Source of the DNA: Arthrobacter sp. ov407
GTDB taxonomy: Bacteria; Actinomycetota; Actinomycetes; Actinomycetales; Micrococcaceae
Direction: 5' to 3'
Length of the DNA stretch: 64,000 nucleotides
NCBI RefSeq assembly: GCF_900102895.1
Contig: NZ_FNGD01000003.1
Span: 1-64,000, forward strand
Shown here: piece after piece, positions 16,320 to 24,937 of the stretch
Numbering within the stretch: the first letter of the stretch is position 1
How the letters are laid out: the number at the start of each line of letters is the position of its first letter
Program-made: the position numbers and the translations under genes
The notes under the pieces: model-generated
Seen by the model: the letters and a program-made list of their open reading frames with translations, nothing else
The model's database searches: none
What the model was told of the DNA's origin: nothing

Positions 16320-17339
16320 TCAGTTCCCGCTCTCGGTCCGCGCGACTGACCTCCCCGGGTCGTACTGGAGGGAGGCGGCGTTGGGCAGCCAGGCGGCCTC
16401 GTCGTAGAGGCTGCTTAGCCGGCGCGGAAGCTTCTCCAGAACACGGTCGGTGCGGACCTGCTCCAGGGCGTCCACCAGGTAGTACGTGCTGGTCGGATGA
16501 CCTTTGGCGGACGCGGCGGAACCGAGCCCTTGCACCACTGGGCGGGTCACGGCCGCGTCCTGGTATTCGCCGAGCAGGTCCTGGAGCTTCTTGGCCTGCT
16601 GGCCCAGCCGCCGGGCGGGTTTGCCGACGACGGGGGTGGCGACGTCGATCACGTAGCGGAGTTGCTTGTCGGCCTTGCGGGCGTCGTGCAACGCCTCATC
16701 CCGCTCCGTCCCCGCCGGCAGCGCCTGGGCGGCCAGGAGGTGACGGTCGAGCGTGCACAGCGCCTTGGCGATGCTCTTTGGCAGTTCCTCCGCCGCGGGC
16801 CGCGCCGCGCGCTCGGTGAAGGGCGGGTCGGCTGGCGGCCAGTCCAGCACCTGACGGAGCGCGGCGTAGCGATCGCTGTCGAGCGTGGCGTGGGTGGTCT
16901 GGCTGCTACTGACGGCGAGCTGGTCCAGCTGGGTCCGGGCGTCGTCGAACACCGGGCCAACGATCAACTCCGACGGCAGTGCGTCGTGCTGTCGTTTCAG
17001 CTCGATGAGTGTCCTCTGGGTGTCGTTCTCCTCGCCGAGCTGGCGGCCCAGCCACGCCAGCTCGGTGCACACCGGTCGAGTGACCTGCCGATCGAGGATG
17101 CGGGAGAAGCCGCGAAGGATGGAACGTAGCTGGCGGATGGCGACCCTCATCTTGGTGATCCCCTTCGGGTCGCCGTCGCGCACCTTGCACTCGGCCTCCC
17201 GAAGCGCTCTGGTCTGGGCGAGGAGGGCCTGCAGCACCACCTCGCCGGCCGTGGGCGGGGACGCGGTCGCCGTCTGGTTCTTCGACGACTTGGTGCGGCG
17301 GGTGGACGGCTCTCGGGTGTTCGTCGCGGTGGTGGTCAT
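16320..17339 (-). CDS. CHAD-domain protein
   Basis: 339 aa, all helical and charged. The CHAD domain fills residues ~35-310. Its two conserved helices are visible: ITKMRVAIRQLRSILRGF (residues ~63-80), where the usual His of VHxMRV is replaced by Thr, and EALHDARKADKQLRY, which keeps its His. CHAD proteins bind polyphosphate through the basic groove. The start ATG overlaps the stop of the ABC transporter by one base (TAATG), so the two are translationally coupled. What a polyphosphate-binding protein does with this exporter is not known. Confidence 0.88.
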   Translation of the reverse strand: MTTTATNTREPSTRRTKSSKNQTATASPPTAGEVVLQALLAQTRALREAECKVRDGDPKGITKMRVAIRQLRSILRGFSRILDRQVTRPVCTELAWLGRQLGEENDTQRTLIELKRQHDALPSELIVGPVFDDARTQLDQLAVSSSQTTHATLDSDRYAALRQVLDWPPADPPFTERAARPAAEELPKSIAKALCTLDRHLLAAQALPAGTERDEALHDARKADKQLRYVIDVATPVVGKPARRLGQQAKKLQDLLGEYQDAAVTRPVVQGLGSAASAKGHPTSTYYLVDALEQVRTDRVLEKLPRRLSSLYDEAAWLPNAASLQYDPGRSVARTESGN

Positions 17340-19234
17340 TAGAAGGCTCCGATGGTGGTGAGGCGGGTGCGGTCGGCGGAAGAGTCTGCCGGAACGATCT
17401 CGGGCAGCTCGGTGTCCAGGACGCCGCCCCGGCGCAGGTAGACGGTGCGGGTGGCCAGCGCAGTGACCGCGGGCCGATGCGTCGTCGCGATGATCGTGCG
17501 GCCTTCGACTAGCCGGCCCAGCGCCTGGACAACGAGTTCCTCGGCGTGAACGTCCAGGCCGGCGGTGGGTTCGTCGAGGAGCACAACGGGGGCGTCGACG
17601 AGCAGTGCGCGGGCGATGCCGACGCGCTGGCGCTGCCCGCCGGAAAGCCCGGTCCCGCCGGTGCCGACGGTGGTGTCGAGCCCGTCGGGGAGGTCATCGG
17701 CGAACTCGCTGACCAGGGCCGCCGCGGCGGCGGCAGCCACCTCGGCGTCCGTGGCGTCGGGGCGGCCGTAACGGATGTTGTCGACCAGTGTGCCGGAGAA
17801 CAGGAAGGTGTCCTGCAGGACCATGGCCACCTGCTGGTGCAGCCAGTGCTCCGGGACGTCGGGGACCGAGTGTCCGTCGAGCAGGACCTGGCCGGTGGTG
17901 GGACGGTAGAGGCCGCCGATCACGGACAGGAGGGTCGACTTGCCGGCGCCGTTGTCACCGACCAGGGCGATCCGCTCGCCAGGGGTGACGGTCAGGTCGA
18001 CGTCGGTGAAGACCGGGCCGCGGCCGGTGCCGTAGTCCAGCGTGACCTTGCGCAGCTCGATGCGGCCGTCGACGCGGGCCGGCAGCGGCTCCTCGGCGCC
18101 CTGGTGGTCGGTGGGCTGGTCGAGGATGTCGGCGATCCGTTGGGCGGAGGCGGCGCCCTGGGTGAAGCTAGGTGCTAGCTTGGCCAGGGACTTCATCGGC
18201 GAGAGCATGGTCTTGAGGTAGCTGGTGATAACCACCAGCACCCCGACCTGCCACCAGCCGTTCAGCGCTCCGTAACCGCCGACGAACAACACCAGCGCGG
18301 TGCCCACGGCGGCGACCAACTGCAGGGTGGGGGAGAACTTGGCGCTGACCTTGACCGCGTGCAGCGACAGGCCGAGCACGTTGTCGTTCTGCGTGGCGAA
18401 CCGCTGGTCCTGCACCCGCTGGCTGCCGAACGCGTGCACGGTGCGGATGCCCATCAGGGACTCGGTGACGAGCCCGGTCAGGTGGCCGGTCGCGGCGCGT
18501 TTGCGACGGGCGTACTGCCGGGTCAGGCCGGCGAAGTGGTTGGCCGTCAGGAATACCAGCGGGGCGACCACGAGCCCGATCAGCCCGAGGCGCCAGTCCA
18601 CCGCGACCATCACGGCGGCGGTGCCGGCCAGGGTGAGCACGGACGGGACGAGGTCGGTGCCCACATCCCGCAGGGTCGATTCCACCGTGGACGTGTCGGA
18701 GACGACCCGGCTGGTCAGCTCGCCGACGTTCTGCCGGTCGTGGAAGGCCATCGGCAGCCGCTGGGTGTAGGCGAACACATCCGCGCGGATGCGCGAGGTG
18801 ATCCGCTGGCCGGACCCGTTCATGTACATGTCGCCCAGGTAGGAGAACATCCCCGCGGCAGCGGTGATCACCACCACGGCGCTCGCCGCGACCAGCAGCA
18901 TCGCCATCGACGAACCGCCGAACCACCCGGCGACGGCGTGCAGGATCCCGCTCTTGCCCTGTCCGTTGCCTTGGCCCTTGTCCTGGAGCAGGTCGTTGAT
19001 GACCAGCGCAAGCGGCCAGGGAGCGGCAAGATTGGCGACCATTTGCCCGCCGTTCATCAGCACGCCCAGGACCAGCGACTTTCGCTCGGGCCGGCCGTAG
19101 TCCTTGAACCGCCACAGCTCGCGCAGAGTGCTGAGATCCCAGCGCGAACGCCCATCGGCGCCGTGTCTTTGGGGTTTGACTGCGTCGATGTCTTCCGGGC
19201 TGGATGGCCGGTCGTCCGTGAAGTGGACGGTCAT
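17339..19234 (-). CDS. ABC transporter, fused membrane and ATPase domains (exporter type)
   Basis: 631 aa from ATG 19234 with GAGGAG upstream. Six membrane helices lie at about residues 50-360, with the type-1 exporter (MsbA-like) loop NVGELTSRVVSDTSTVEST. The ATPase domain follows: GDNGAGKST (Lys ~432), LSGGQRQRVGIARAL (~530), VVLLDEPTAG (~550) and ATTHRP (~583). It is a half-transporter and probably a homodimer that exports lipids or hydrophobic compounds. Its leader is a copy of those before the P450 at 32937 and the ACT protein at 35104, with paired CATAC dyads; the CHAD gene is coupled behind it. Confidence 0.92.
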   Translation of the reverse strand: MTVHFTDDRPSSPEDIDAVKPQRHGADGRSRWDLSTLRELWRFKDYGRPERKSLVLGVLMNGGQMVANLAAPWPLALVINDLLQDKGQGNGQGKSGILHAVAGWFGGSSMAMLLVAASAVVVITAAAGMFSYLGDMYMNGSGQRITSRIRADVFAYTQRLPMAFHDRQNVGELTSRVVSDTSTVESTLRDVGTDLVPSVLTLAGTAAVMVAVDWRLGLIGLVVAPLVFLTANHFAGLTRQYARRKRAATGHLTGLVTESLMGIRTVHAFGSQRVQDQRFATQNDNVLGLSLHAVKVSAKFSPTLQLVAAVGTALVLFVGGYGALNGWWQVGVLVVITSYLKTMLSPMKSLAKLAPSFTQGAASAQRIADILDQPTDHQGAEEPLPARVDGRIELRKVTLDYGTGRGPVFTDVDLTVTPGERIALVGDNGAGKSTLLSVIGGLYRPTTGQVLLDGHSVPDVPEHWLHQQVAMVLQDTFLFSGTLVDNIRYGRPDATDAEVAAAAAAALVSEFADDLPDGLDTTVGTGGTGLSGGQRQRVGIARALLVDAPVVLLDEPTAGLDVHAEELVVQALGRLVEGRTIIATTHRPAVTALATRTVYLRRGGVLDTELPEIVPADSSADRTRLTTIGAF

Positions 19235-19299
19235 GGGTTGCTCCTCTGTACAGGGCGGTATGGGCAACGGCGCCGACGATGCGGGATGCACCGCAGAAA

Positions 19300-19335
19300 C
19301 ATACGTTGTATGGAAGTTCAACCATACAATGTATG
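19300..19335. promoter_or_regulatory. Paired CATAC-N3-GTATG operators (ABC exporter leader)
   Basis: CATACGTTGTATG (19300-19312) and CATACAATGTATG (19323-19335), 23 bases apart. The same arrangement and flanking bases stand before the P450 and the ACT-domain gene. No TetR gene adjoins this copy; homology stops at about 19352. Confidence 0.85.
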
Positions 19336-19439
19336 GAAGCTAGGCCGCAAGACCGACCGCCTGTGGTCGAAGCAATTTCTGGAAGTCTCTCGGGGGGACA
19401 GGCGTTGCCTGGTCAGGGACACCGGTGCCACAGTGAACC

Positions 19440-19751
19440 ATGGCCACAGAGGAAGATGTCCGGCAGATCTGCCGTGGACTGCCGGGGGTTAGCGAGCGGC
19501 CCAGTTGGGGCCAGCCGGCATGGTTCGGAAAAACCCTGATGGCACGGATCTGGGAAGACGGCGTCCTCACCGTGAAAACCGAGGAACGGGAAGCACTCGC
19601 AGGGACCGGCCCCGACACATACTTCTGGACGCCCCACCACGAACGGTCCCCGAAACTGGTGCTGGTCCGCTTGGAAAGGATCGACGTCGGGGAACTAGAC
19701 GAGCTGCTGCAGGAGTCGTATCGCTTGGCTGGCGGGGGAGCGGGCAGGTAA
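19440..19751 (+). CDS. MmcQ/YjbR-family protein
   Basis: 103 aa. The family's double-wing DNA-binding-like fold (DUF419) is recognisable: VRQICRGLPGVSERPSWGQ, then FGKTLMARIWEDGVLTVK and LVLVRLERIDVGELDELL with a closing helix. The function is unknown across the family; structures suggest DNA or small-molecule binding. It stands alone between the ABC leader and the nitroreductase operon. The upstream ribosome binding site is weak. Confidence 0.85.
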   Translation: MATEEDVRQICRGLPGVSERPSWGQPAWFGKTLMARIWEDGVLTVKTEEREALAGTGPDTYFWTPHHERSPKLVLVRLERIDVGELDELLQESYRLAGGGAGR

Positions 19752-19823
19752 GCGCCGGGCCCTCGGTGGAACACGTCCTGCGGCAAAGCACGGGCTCCCC
19801 GAGGGGGTCCATGCACCACAAAA

Positions 19824-19866
19824 GGCAGGGTCTTCTTCATCGCTGCTTCGAAGGAAGAACCCTGCC
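19824..19866 (-). terminator. Rho-independent terminator of the aromatic operon
   Basis: A ~15-bp stem (GGCAGGGTCTTCTTC with GAAGGAAGAACCCTGCC) which on the minus strand is followed by TTTTGTGG. It lies 20 bases beyond the nitroreductase stop, at the end of the five-gene operon. This is one of the few classical U-tract terminators in the window. Confidence 0.85.
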
Positions 19867-19885
19867 TGCCGTGGAATGTGGTCAG

Positions 19886-20512
19886 TTAGATGGTTCGTAC
19901 GGCGATGTCGGCTGAGAGGCGGGGCAGGCGTGGGAACCAGGCGTTCTCGCCCGGTTCCCCGACGTTGACCAACATGAACGCCCGGTGAGTGGTGCCGGCG
20001 TTGAAGTCAGCGTCGACGCCGGCGGCGTCGAATCCACCCATGGGGCCTGCATGGAGTCCGACTGCGCGGACCGCCATGATGAAAATCCCGGATTGGAGCC
20101 AGGCGTTGTTCTTGCCGATTTCGGCGCGTGTGATTCTGTCGCCGTCGAACATTGCTTTGCGTTCGGGTGCGGGCGGGAAAAACGTCGGGAAATGTTCGTG
20201 CCAGTCGCTGTCATAGGACAGCACCGCGACTGCCGGAGCGGTGCGGGTCTTCTCCTGGTTGCCTTCGGCCAGGTGCGAGGCAAGGCGTTCGCGGGCTTCG
20301 GGTGACTGGACCCAGGTGATGCGCAGCGGCTGGTTGTTCATCATCGTGGGGCTCATCTTCGTCAACTCGTAGATCGCGGCCAACGTGTCGGCTGAGACTG
20401 GTTTGGAGGAGAAGCTATTGGCGGTCCGCGCTTCGAGGAAGAGCCGTTGGGTGCTGTCGGAATCGATGGCGAGAGTGTCGTCGATCGTGGCTTGGGTTGT
20501 CGTCGGGTTCAT
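19886..20512 (-). CDS. Nitroreductase-family protein, RutE/HadB-like
   Basis: 208 aa. An FMN nitroreductase fold of the malonic-semialdehyde reductase (RutE) subfamily: RTANSFSSKPVSADTLAAIY, then MSPTMMNNQPLRITWV, the FMN-contact stretch, and GPMGGFDAAGVD. FMN-bound homodimers reduce nitro groups, quinones or 3-oxopropanoate. It starts nine bases after the stop of the monooxygenase with AAAGGAAC, so it is the last gene of the operon from 26088; a strong terminator follows. In a meta-cleavage operon it could reduce a semialdehyde product or open a nitroaromatic substrate; the sequence does not decide. Confidence 0.88.
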   Translation of the reverse strand: MNPTTTQATIDDTLAIDSDSTQRLFLEARTANSFSSKPVSADTLAAIYELTKMSPTMMNNQPLRITWVQSPEARERLASHLAEGNQEKTRTAPAVAVLSYDSDWHEHFPTFFPPAPERKAMFDGDRITRAEIGKNNAWLQSGIFIMAVRAVGLHAGPMGGFDAAGVDADFNAGTTHRAFMLVNVGEPGENAWFPRLPRLSADIAVRTI

Positions 20513-20521
20513 GGTGTTCCT

Positions 20522-22054
20522 TTAGTTTTCGGGTAGGGGAGCGGTTGACGTGAACGACGGCAGGCGGGTGAGGCTTCCAGCGACGGAGTCGGAGGTGAAC
20601 ATCACGGCGCGATCCGGGCGGATAACCGCAGCAGCGATCTGGTGTCGGACGAGCCACTGGTGGAGCTCAGATCCGGGGTCGGGGACGACGGGCGCCGCGC
20701 CCTTGTGCAGGATCTGTTCGTGCTCCTCGGGAGTGATCGCGAGGGCCAGCAGCGCGAATCCGTCTCCGGCGACGTCATCGAATCGCCTGGCGTCCGGGGT
20801 GACCGAGGTGCGGGAGTTGGGGAAGAGACGTCCGACGGCGGAGGTGCGGGCGAGTGCCGAGAGCCGAGAGCCCAGGGGGATAGCTGTCCATGACTGTGCC
20901 GGAAGGCCTGCCACGAGGTGCAGGCCCGGTGCGAAAAACCTCCGCAGGGCCGTACCGACGCGACCACCCGCGGTCATGGTGAGACCGAACAGCTTTGCGA
21001 CGGTGATGGTTCTTCTCGCGTGCCGCTTGCGCTCGGTCTGGTAGCTGGCCAGCGTGGTTGCGGGGAGGTCGCCGGCAAGCACACCGGCGAGCTTCCAGGC
21101 CAGGTTCATCGCGTCTCGGAGTCCCGCCCCCATGCCCTGACCTATAAAGGGAGGACTCAGGTGAGCGGCGTCGCCGAGGAGGAAGACCCGGCGGTCGCGC
21201 CACTTGCTGGCGACCTGGGCGCGGAAGGTGTAGTCGGCGACCCGGATCACGCGCAGATCGTCCAACGGGACGTCGCCGGTCCAGGGCCGGATCAGCGGAT
21301 GGAGCGCATCTATCGTCGCAAAGTCGGCGGCAGTCTCGTCAGGCAGCAGCCGGAACTCCCAGCGGTAGCGGACCTCTCCGACGCGCATGTAGGTACCGGC
21401 GCGGTGGGAGTCGCACAGCTGGTGGATGCCTTCCCACTGGTTCAGTTGCGCCGAAGTGTCGATGTCGACAACCAGCCAGCGCTGTTCGAAGCCCAGGTCC
21501 TCCATCTCCGCGCCGATGGTCCCCCTCACCATGCTGCTGGCGCCGTCGCAGCCGAGGACGTGGCTGGCACGGACCGACTCGCGTGCCCCTGTGGCACGAT
21601 CCGTGAAGTCCACCTGGACTTCCGCGTTGCCTTGGGTCACACGGAGAACCTCGACATTTCCGCGCAGCGTCACCGTAGGCATGATCCGGAGATTGTTGCG
21701 CATGAGCTGCTCGAGGTCCGGTTGATCAAACATGTTCGCTTGGGGATAACCGTGGGCGCCGCCATCGGCCGGTCGGCGGAACTCCGCGAGCACTCGGTGG
21801 TCGGGTGCGAGCAAACGTAGCCCGTGTGCAGGGCGGCTGAGCCCAGCGAATTGCGTCCCCACGCCTAGACGGTTGAGGATGCGATAGACCTCGTCGTCGA
21901 GATGCACCGCCCGTGGTAGCGGGTAGACGCCCTCCCGGCGTTCCAGGACGAGGCACTCGATGCCGTACTGGCCGAGTAGGGTGGCGACAGCCAGCCCGGA
22001 AGGGCCAGCGCCGACCACGACCACCGGCGGCGCGCCGTCGTTGTGGGCGCTCAT
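20522..22054 (-). CDS. FAD-dependent aromatic monooxygenase (MhpA/PheA-like, group A)
   Basis: 510 aa from ATG 22054; ATG 22075 is a possible earlier start. The FAD site is VVVVGAGPSGLAVATLL (residues ~11-27); the second motif is GCDGASSMVR, and the third GDAAHLSPPFIGQGMGAG with the LAWKLAGVL helix. It is a p-hydroxybenzoate-hydroxylase-type enzyme that hydroxylates a phenolic ring with NAD(P)H and O2; members such as MhpA act on 3-hydroxyphenylpropionate. It lies between the acyl-CoA ligase and the nitroreductase in the five-gene operon. Confidence 0.9.
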   Translation of the reverse strand: MSAHNDGAPPVVVVGAGPSGLAVATLLGQYGIECLVLERREGVYPLPRAVHLDDEVYRILNRLGVGTQFAGLSRPAHGLRLLAPDHRVLAEFRRPADGGAHGYPQANMFDQPDLEQLMRNNLRIMPTVTLRGNVEVLRVTQGNAEVQVDFTDRATGARESVRASHVLGCDGASSMVRGTIGAEMEDLGFEQRWLVVDIDTSAQLNQWEGIHQLCDSHRAGTYMRVGEVRYRWEFRLLPDETAADFATIDALHPLIRPWTGDVPLDDLRVIRVADYTFRAQVASKWRDRRVFLLGDAAHLSPPFIGQGMGAGLRDAMNLAWKLAGVLAGDLPATTLASYQTERKRHARRTITVAKLFGLTMTAGGRVGTALRRFFAPGLHLVAGLPAQSWTAIPLGSRLSALARTSAVGRLFPNSRTSVTPDARRFDDVAGDGFALLALAITPEEHEQILHKGAAPVVPDPGSELHQWLVRHQIAAAVIRPDRAVMFTSDSVAGSLTRLPSFTSTAPLPEN

Positions 22055-22103
22055 ACTCTTGCCGCCGTAAAACATCCAGCCAGCGCTATCGTGGGGACGG
22101 TGA

Positions 22104-24002
22104 TCATCGTTCCGCCTTTCGGGTGGGCCGGTGCGTGATCCGCCATCGGACGCCGTACTCGTCGAGGGCGCACTTGACGGCCGCATGCGATGCCTCGTCA
22201 GCACCCACGGTGACGACAATCGTGCCGTCCTCGATCTCGGTCTCCACGGCGTGAACGGCGGCGATCTCCTGCAATGTCTCGCTCAGCGCTACCCTGGTGG
22301 CGTCCGCCCGGAGCGCGAGCTTGTAAAGTTTGCCGACGGCAGTGACCGGAAGCTGGTCGACGATTGTGACCGACTTCGGCGAGGACGCTCGTTCCCCGAC
22401 CCGGTCGTCCGCCCATCGGATCAGGTCCTCGGTCCTGGTGGTCGCACCCGCAGCCAACGTTACGTAGGCGACAGGTACCTCTCCCGCATGCCGGTCTGGT
22501 CTGCCGACCGCCGCTGCTCCCGTCACGTCCGGGTGGGTGAGGAGGGCGTCCTCGACGATTGCCGGGTCGATGTTGTGGCCGCCTCGGATGATCAGATCCT
22601 TGGCCCGACCGGTGAGCTGGACAAATCCGTCCTCATCGACCTGTCCGAGGTCGCCGGTGTCAAGCCAGCCGTCCCGCAGTTTGCCTAGGCCGTCGAGCAG
22701 GATGCCGTCGGGGCCGTTGCCGATGACGTAGCCGGGAAAGACCGTCGGGCCCTTGATCACCAGCTGGCCTCTTACGCCTGGTCCGACATCATGCCAGTGT
22801 CCGGCGTCGTCGACGTGCACCGACTTGATCTCTTGGTAGGGCAGCCGGCAGCCGAGCGAACTCGTGGTGGCGCCTGGGAAGCTTCGGACGCTGACGCACG
22901 TCGCTTCCGTCAGGCCGTAACCTTCGATGAGGGCGACGCCGGTGGCTGTCTCGAAGCCGGAACGCACGGCCGGGGGCAAGGGGCTGGCTCCGACCATGGC
23001 GTGGCGCAGGCTGCTGATGTCGGCGTTCACGGGGGACGCGGCGAGCGTGGCGTACACGGTTGGGACGGCGCTCATGGCCGTAAGCCGGTGGTGCTCGACC
23101 AGCTTCCAAAAGACGCCGTAGAGGGCAGGATCGCGGTAGCCCAGCGGTCCGGACCATACGACGGACTGGCCCTTGAAAAGGGGAGCGAGGACGGTCACCA
23201 CGAGAGCATTGACGTGGAACAACGGCAGGGCGGCGAAGTACACGGCGTCCTCGTCGGGGAAGTCGTTGGCTGCGAGCATCCAAGCGTCGGCGACCTCGTT
23301 GGCTTGGGTGTGTGCCGCCAGTTTCGGGGTGCCGGTCGTGCCGCCAGTGTGGAAGAGCGCCGCCAGATCGCCTGGTCCGGGCTGATCGCCGTGGAACTGC
23401 TCGGACGACGCGTTTGCTGCCCGGCGTGTCAGGTAGTCAACGCTTGCGGATCCGACGGTCGAGGCCGGTCCGGCGGGTGACTGCCCGGTCGGTGACATGA
23501 GGAGCACATAGTCCACCAGGCCCTTCCTCGCGAGGCTGAAAGCGGCCTCGGTGACGACGGGATCGAGATCGGGTCCGGCCGCCACCAGCACACGCGCGCC
23601 CGAGCGCTGGAGCAGCTCGGCGATGTGGTCCCCGGACAAGCCGGGGTTGATCGGGACGGCGATTCCGGCAGTCTGGGCGGCCAGAGTCGCGGAGATGAGT
23701 TCCTGGCAGTTGGGCGAGAGCAAGGCCACCGTGTCCTGGCGGCCGACCCCGATTTCTGTCAGCAGGTTCGCTGTCCGGTTCACATTGGCGAGAAGCTCAG
23801 CGAACGTCAGCTTGACGGGTTCCTGCCAGCGCTCGGTGTTCCGAAGTACTGCCGCTGCCGTCCGGTCCGGCCAGAGCCGGGCGGCTCGGCATAGCAGCTC
23901 GTACGTCGATGCCGGAAGTCCGCGTTCGGAGAGGGGGGTCCTCTCGATCTCGACGACGTCGCCGGGGCACGAGTACCGCGGCCAGAGAGGCATGCCGTTC
24001 AC
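22104..24002 (-). CDS. Acyl-CoA synthetase (AMP-dependent ligase)
   Basis: 632 aa, GTG start at 24002 overlapping the upstream stop by four bases (GTGA); ATG 23993 is nearly as good. Adenylation motifs are clear: FHTGGTTGTPKLAA (A3, ~220), EGYGLTEATC (A5), GWLDTGDLGQVDEDGF (A7), GRAKDLIIRGGHNIDP (A8) and the catalytic Lys of VTAVGKLYK (A10). A ~60-residue extension after A10 resembles fatty-acyl-CoA synthetases with a tail. It activates a carboxylic acid with ATP and CoA. In this operon it probably loads a ring-cleavage product or the aromatic acid itself. Confidence 0.92.
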   Translation of the reverse strand: MNGMPLWPRYSCPGDVVEIERTPLSERGLPASTYELLCRAARLWPDRTAAAVLRNTERWQEPVKLTFAELLANVNRTANLLTEIGVGRQDTVALLSPNCQELISATLAAQTAGIAVPINPGLSGDHIAELLQRSGARVLVAAGPDLDPVVTEAAFSLARKGLVDYVLLMSPTGQSPAGPASTVGSASVDYLTRRAANASSEQFHGDQPGPGDLAALFHTGGTTGTPKLAAHTQANEVADAWMLAANDFPDEDAVYFAALPLFHVNALVVTVLAPLFKGQSVVWSGPLGYRDPALYGVFWKLVEHHRLTAMSAVPTVYATLAASPVNADISSLRHAMVGASPLPPAVRSGFETATGVALIEGYGLTEATCVSVRSFPGATTSSLGCRLPYQEIKSVHVDDAGHWHDVGPGVRGQLVIKGPTVFPGYVIGNGPDGILLDGLGKLRDGWLDTGDLGQVDEDGFVQLTGRAKDLIIRGGHNIDPAIVEDALLTHPDVTGAAAVGRPDRHAGEVPVAYVTLAAGATTRTEDLIRWADDRVGERASSPKSVTIVDQLPVTAVGKLYKLALRADATRVALSETLQEIAAVHAVETEIEDGTIVVTVGADEASHAAVKCALDEYGVRWRITHRPTRKAER

Positions 24003-24937
24003 CGGGCGTCCCTCACCGTCGTGCGCTGGCGCCCCAGATCGATCTTCCCGTCGTCGGTGCTGATGGCGATCTCGATGACGTCACCGCTCTTGAGGTATTT
24101 CGGATTGCGGCCCTGGGCCTTGAAGAACAGGCGCCACTTGGTGGCCCGGGGGAGCAGATTGCTGATGATCTCGACTGGCTTCGGTGGTGCGCTCAGTGCG
24201 GTGCCGACAGGGGTGCCTGTCAGGACCAGGTCGCCCGGGGAGAGGTGCTGGAAGCGGGTGAGCGCCCGCAGCGCCTCGACGGGGAGGTAGATCATGTCGG
24301 CCACCGTCATGTCCTGACGGACCTCGCCGTTTACCCACAGCCGCAACCGCAGCTCACCAAAGCGGCTCCAGTCCTCGGCGTCGAAGAGCACAAGCGTCGG
24401 TCCGGTGGGCGTAAAGCTCGGGTAGGACTTGGACTCGTAGAACTGGGTCTTCGGGAGTTGCAGGTCGCGGGCCGAGATGTCGTTGGTGATCACGAGCCCA
24501 GCGACGTAATCGGCGATCGTGTCATCGGTGATGTCAGAGCCGACCGGGGTCTCCTGGCCCATCACGAGGCCGATCTCAGCCTCGTAGTCGAGGAACCGCA
24601 CGTGCGCGGGCCGGACGACGTCGTCATGGGGCCCGCTGATCGAGCCCGAGGACTTGCGGAAGAAGGTCAGCGGGATCTTCTTAGGATCCATGCCGGCGTC
24701 CCTCACGTGCGAGGCGAAGTTCGTCATCTGGGCCACCACGCGGCACGGCACTGTGATCGGCGAGATCAGGTCCAGGTTTTCCACCGGCACAGTTTCGCCG
24801 CCGCCGATCGCGGCTTGGATGGCCGCCCGATCGGCGATCAGCTCGCCCGTGGTGGTCGCAGGAGTGGCGATACGGGCGGCACCGGTGGGCGTGTGGACCC
24901 ACCAATCGTCGGCGGTACGCAGGATGGAGACGGTCAT
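23999..24937 (-). CDS. Fumarylacetoacetate hydrolase-family protein
   Basis: 312 aa. The FAH fold is shown by SHVRDAGMDP, FFRKSSGSISGPHDDV and the metal-binding triad region RFLDYEAEIGLVMG (E-x-E), then NDISARDLQ and TGTPVGTALSAPP. Members hydrolyse C-C bonds of acylpyruvates or isomerise/decarboxylate dienoates using Mg2+. It overlaps both neighbours: its ATGA start joins the dioxygenase stop and its stop overlaps the ligase start. After an extradiol dioxygenase it would be the hydrolase of the ring-fission product. Confidence 0.92.
   Translation of the reverse strand: MTVSILRTADDWWVHTPTGAARIATPATTTGELIADRAAIQAAIGGGETVPVENLDLISPITVPCRVVAQMTNFASHVRDAGMDPKKIPLTFFRKSSGSISGPHDDVVRPAHVRFLDYEAEIGLVMGQETPVGSDITDDTIADYVAGLVITNDISARDLQLPKTQFYESKSYPSFTPTGPTLVLFDAEDWSRFGELRLRLWVNGEVRQDMTVADMIYLPVEALRALTRFQHLSPGDLVLTGTPVGTALSAPPKPVEIISNLLPRATKWRLFFKAQGRNPKYLKSGDVIEIAISTDDGKIDLGRQRTTVRDAR

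Noticed and set aside
20918-21820. Plus-strand 300-aa frame
   Set aside because: Antisense to the flavin monooxygenase, low-complexity composition, no start signal.
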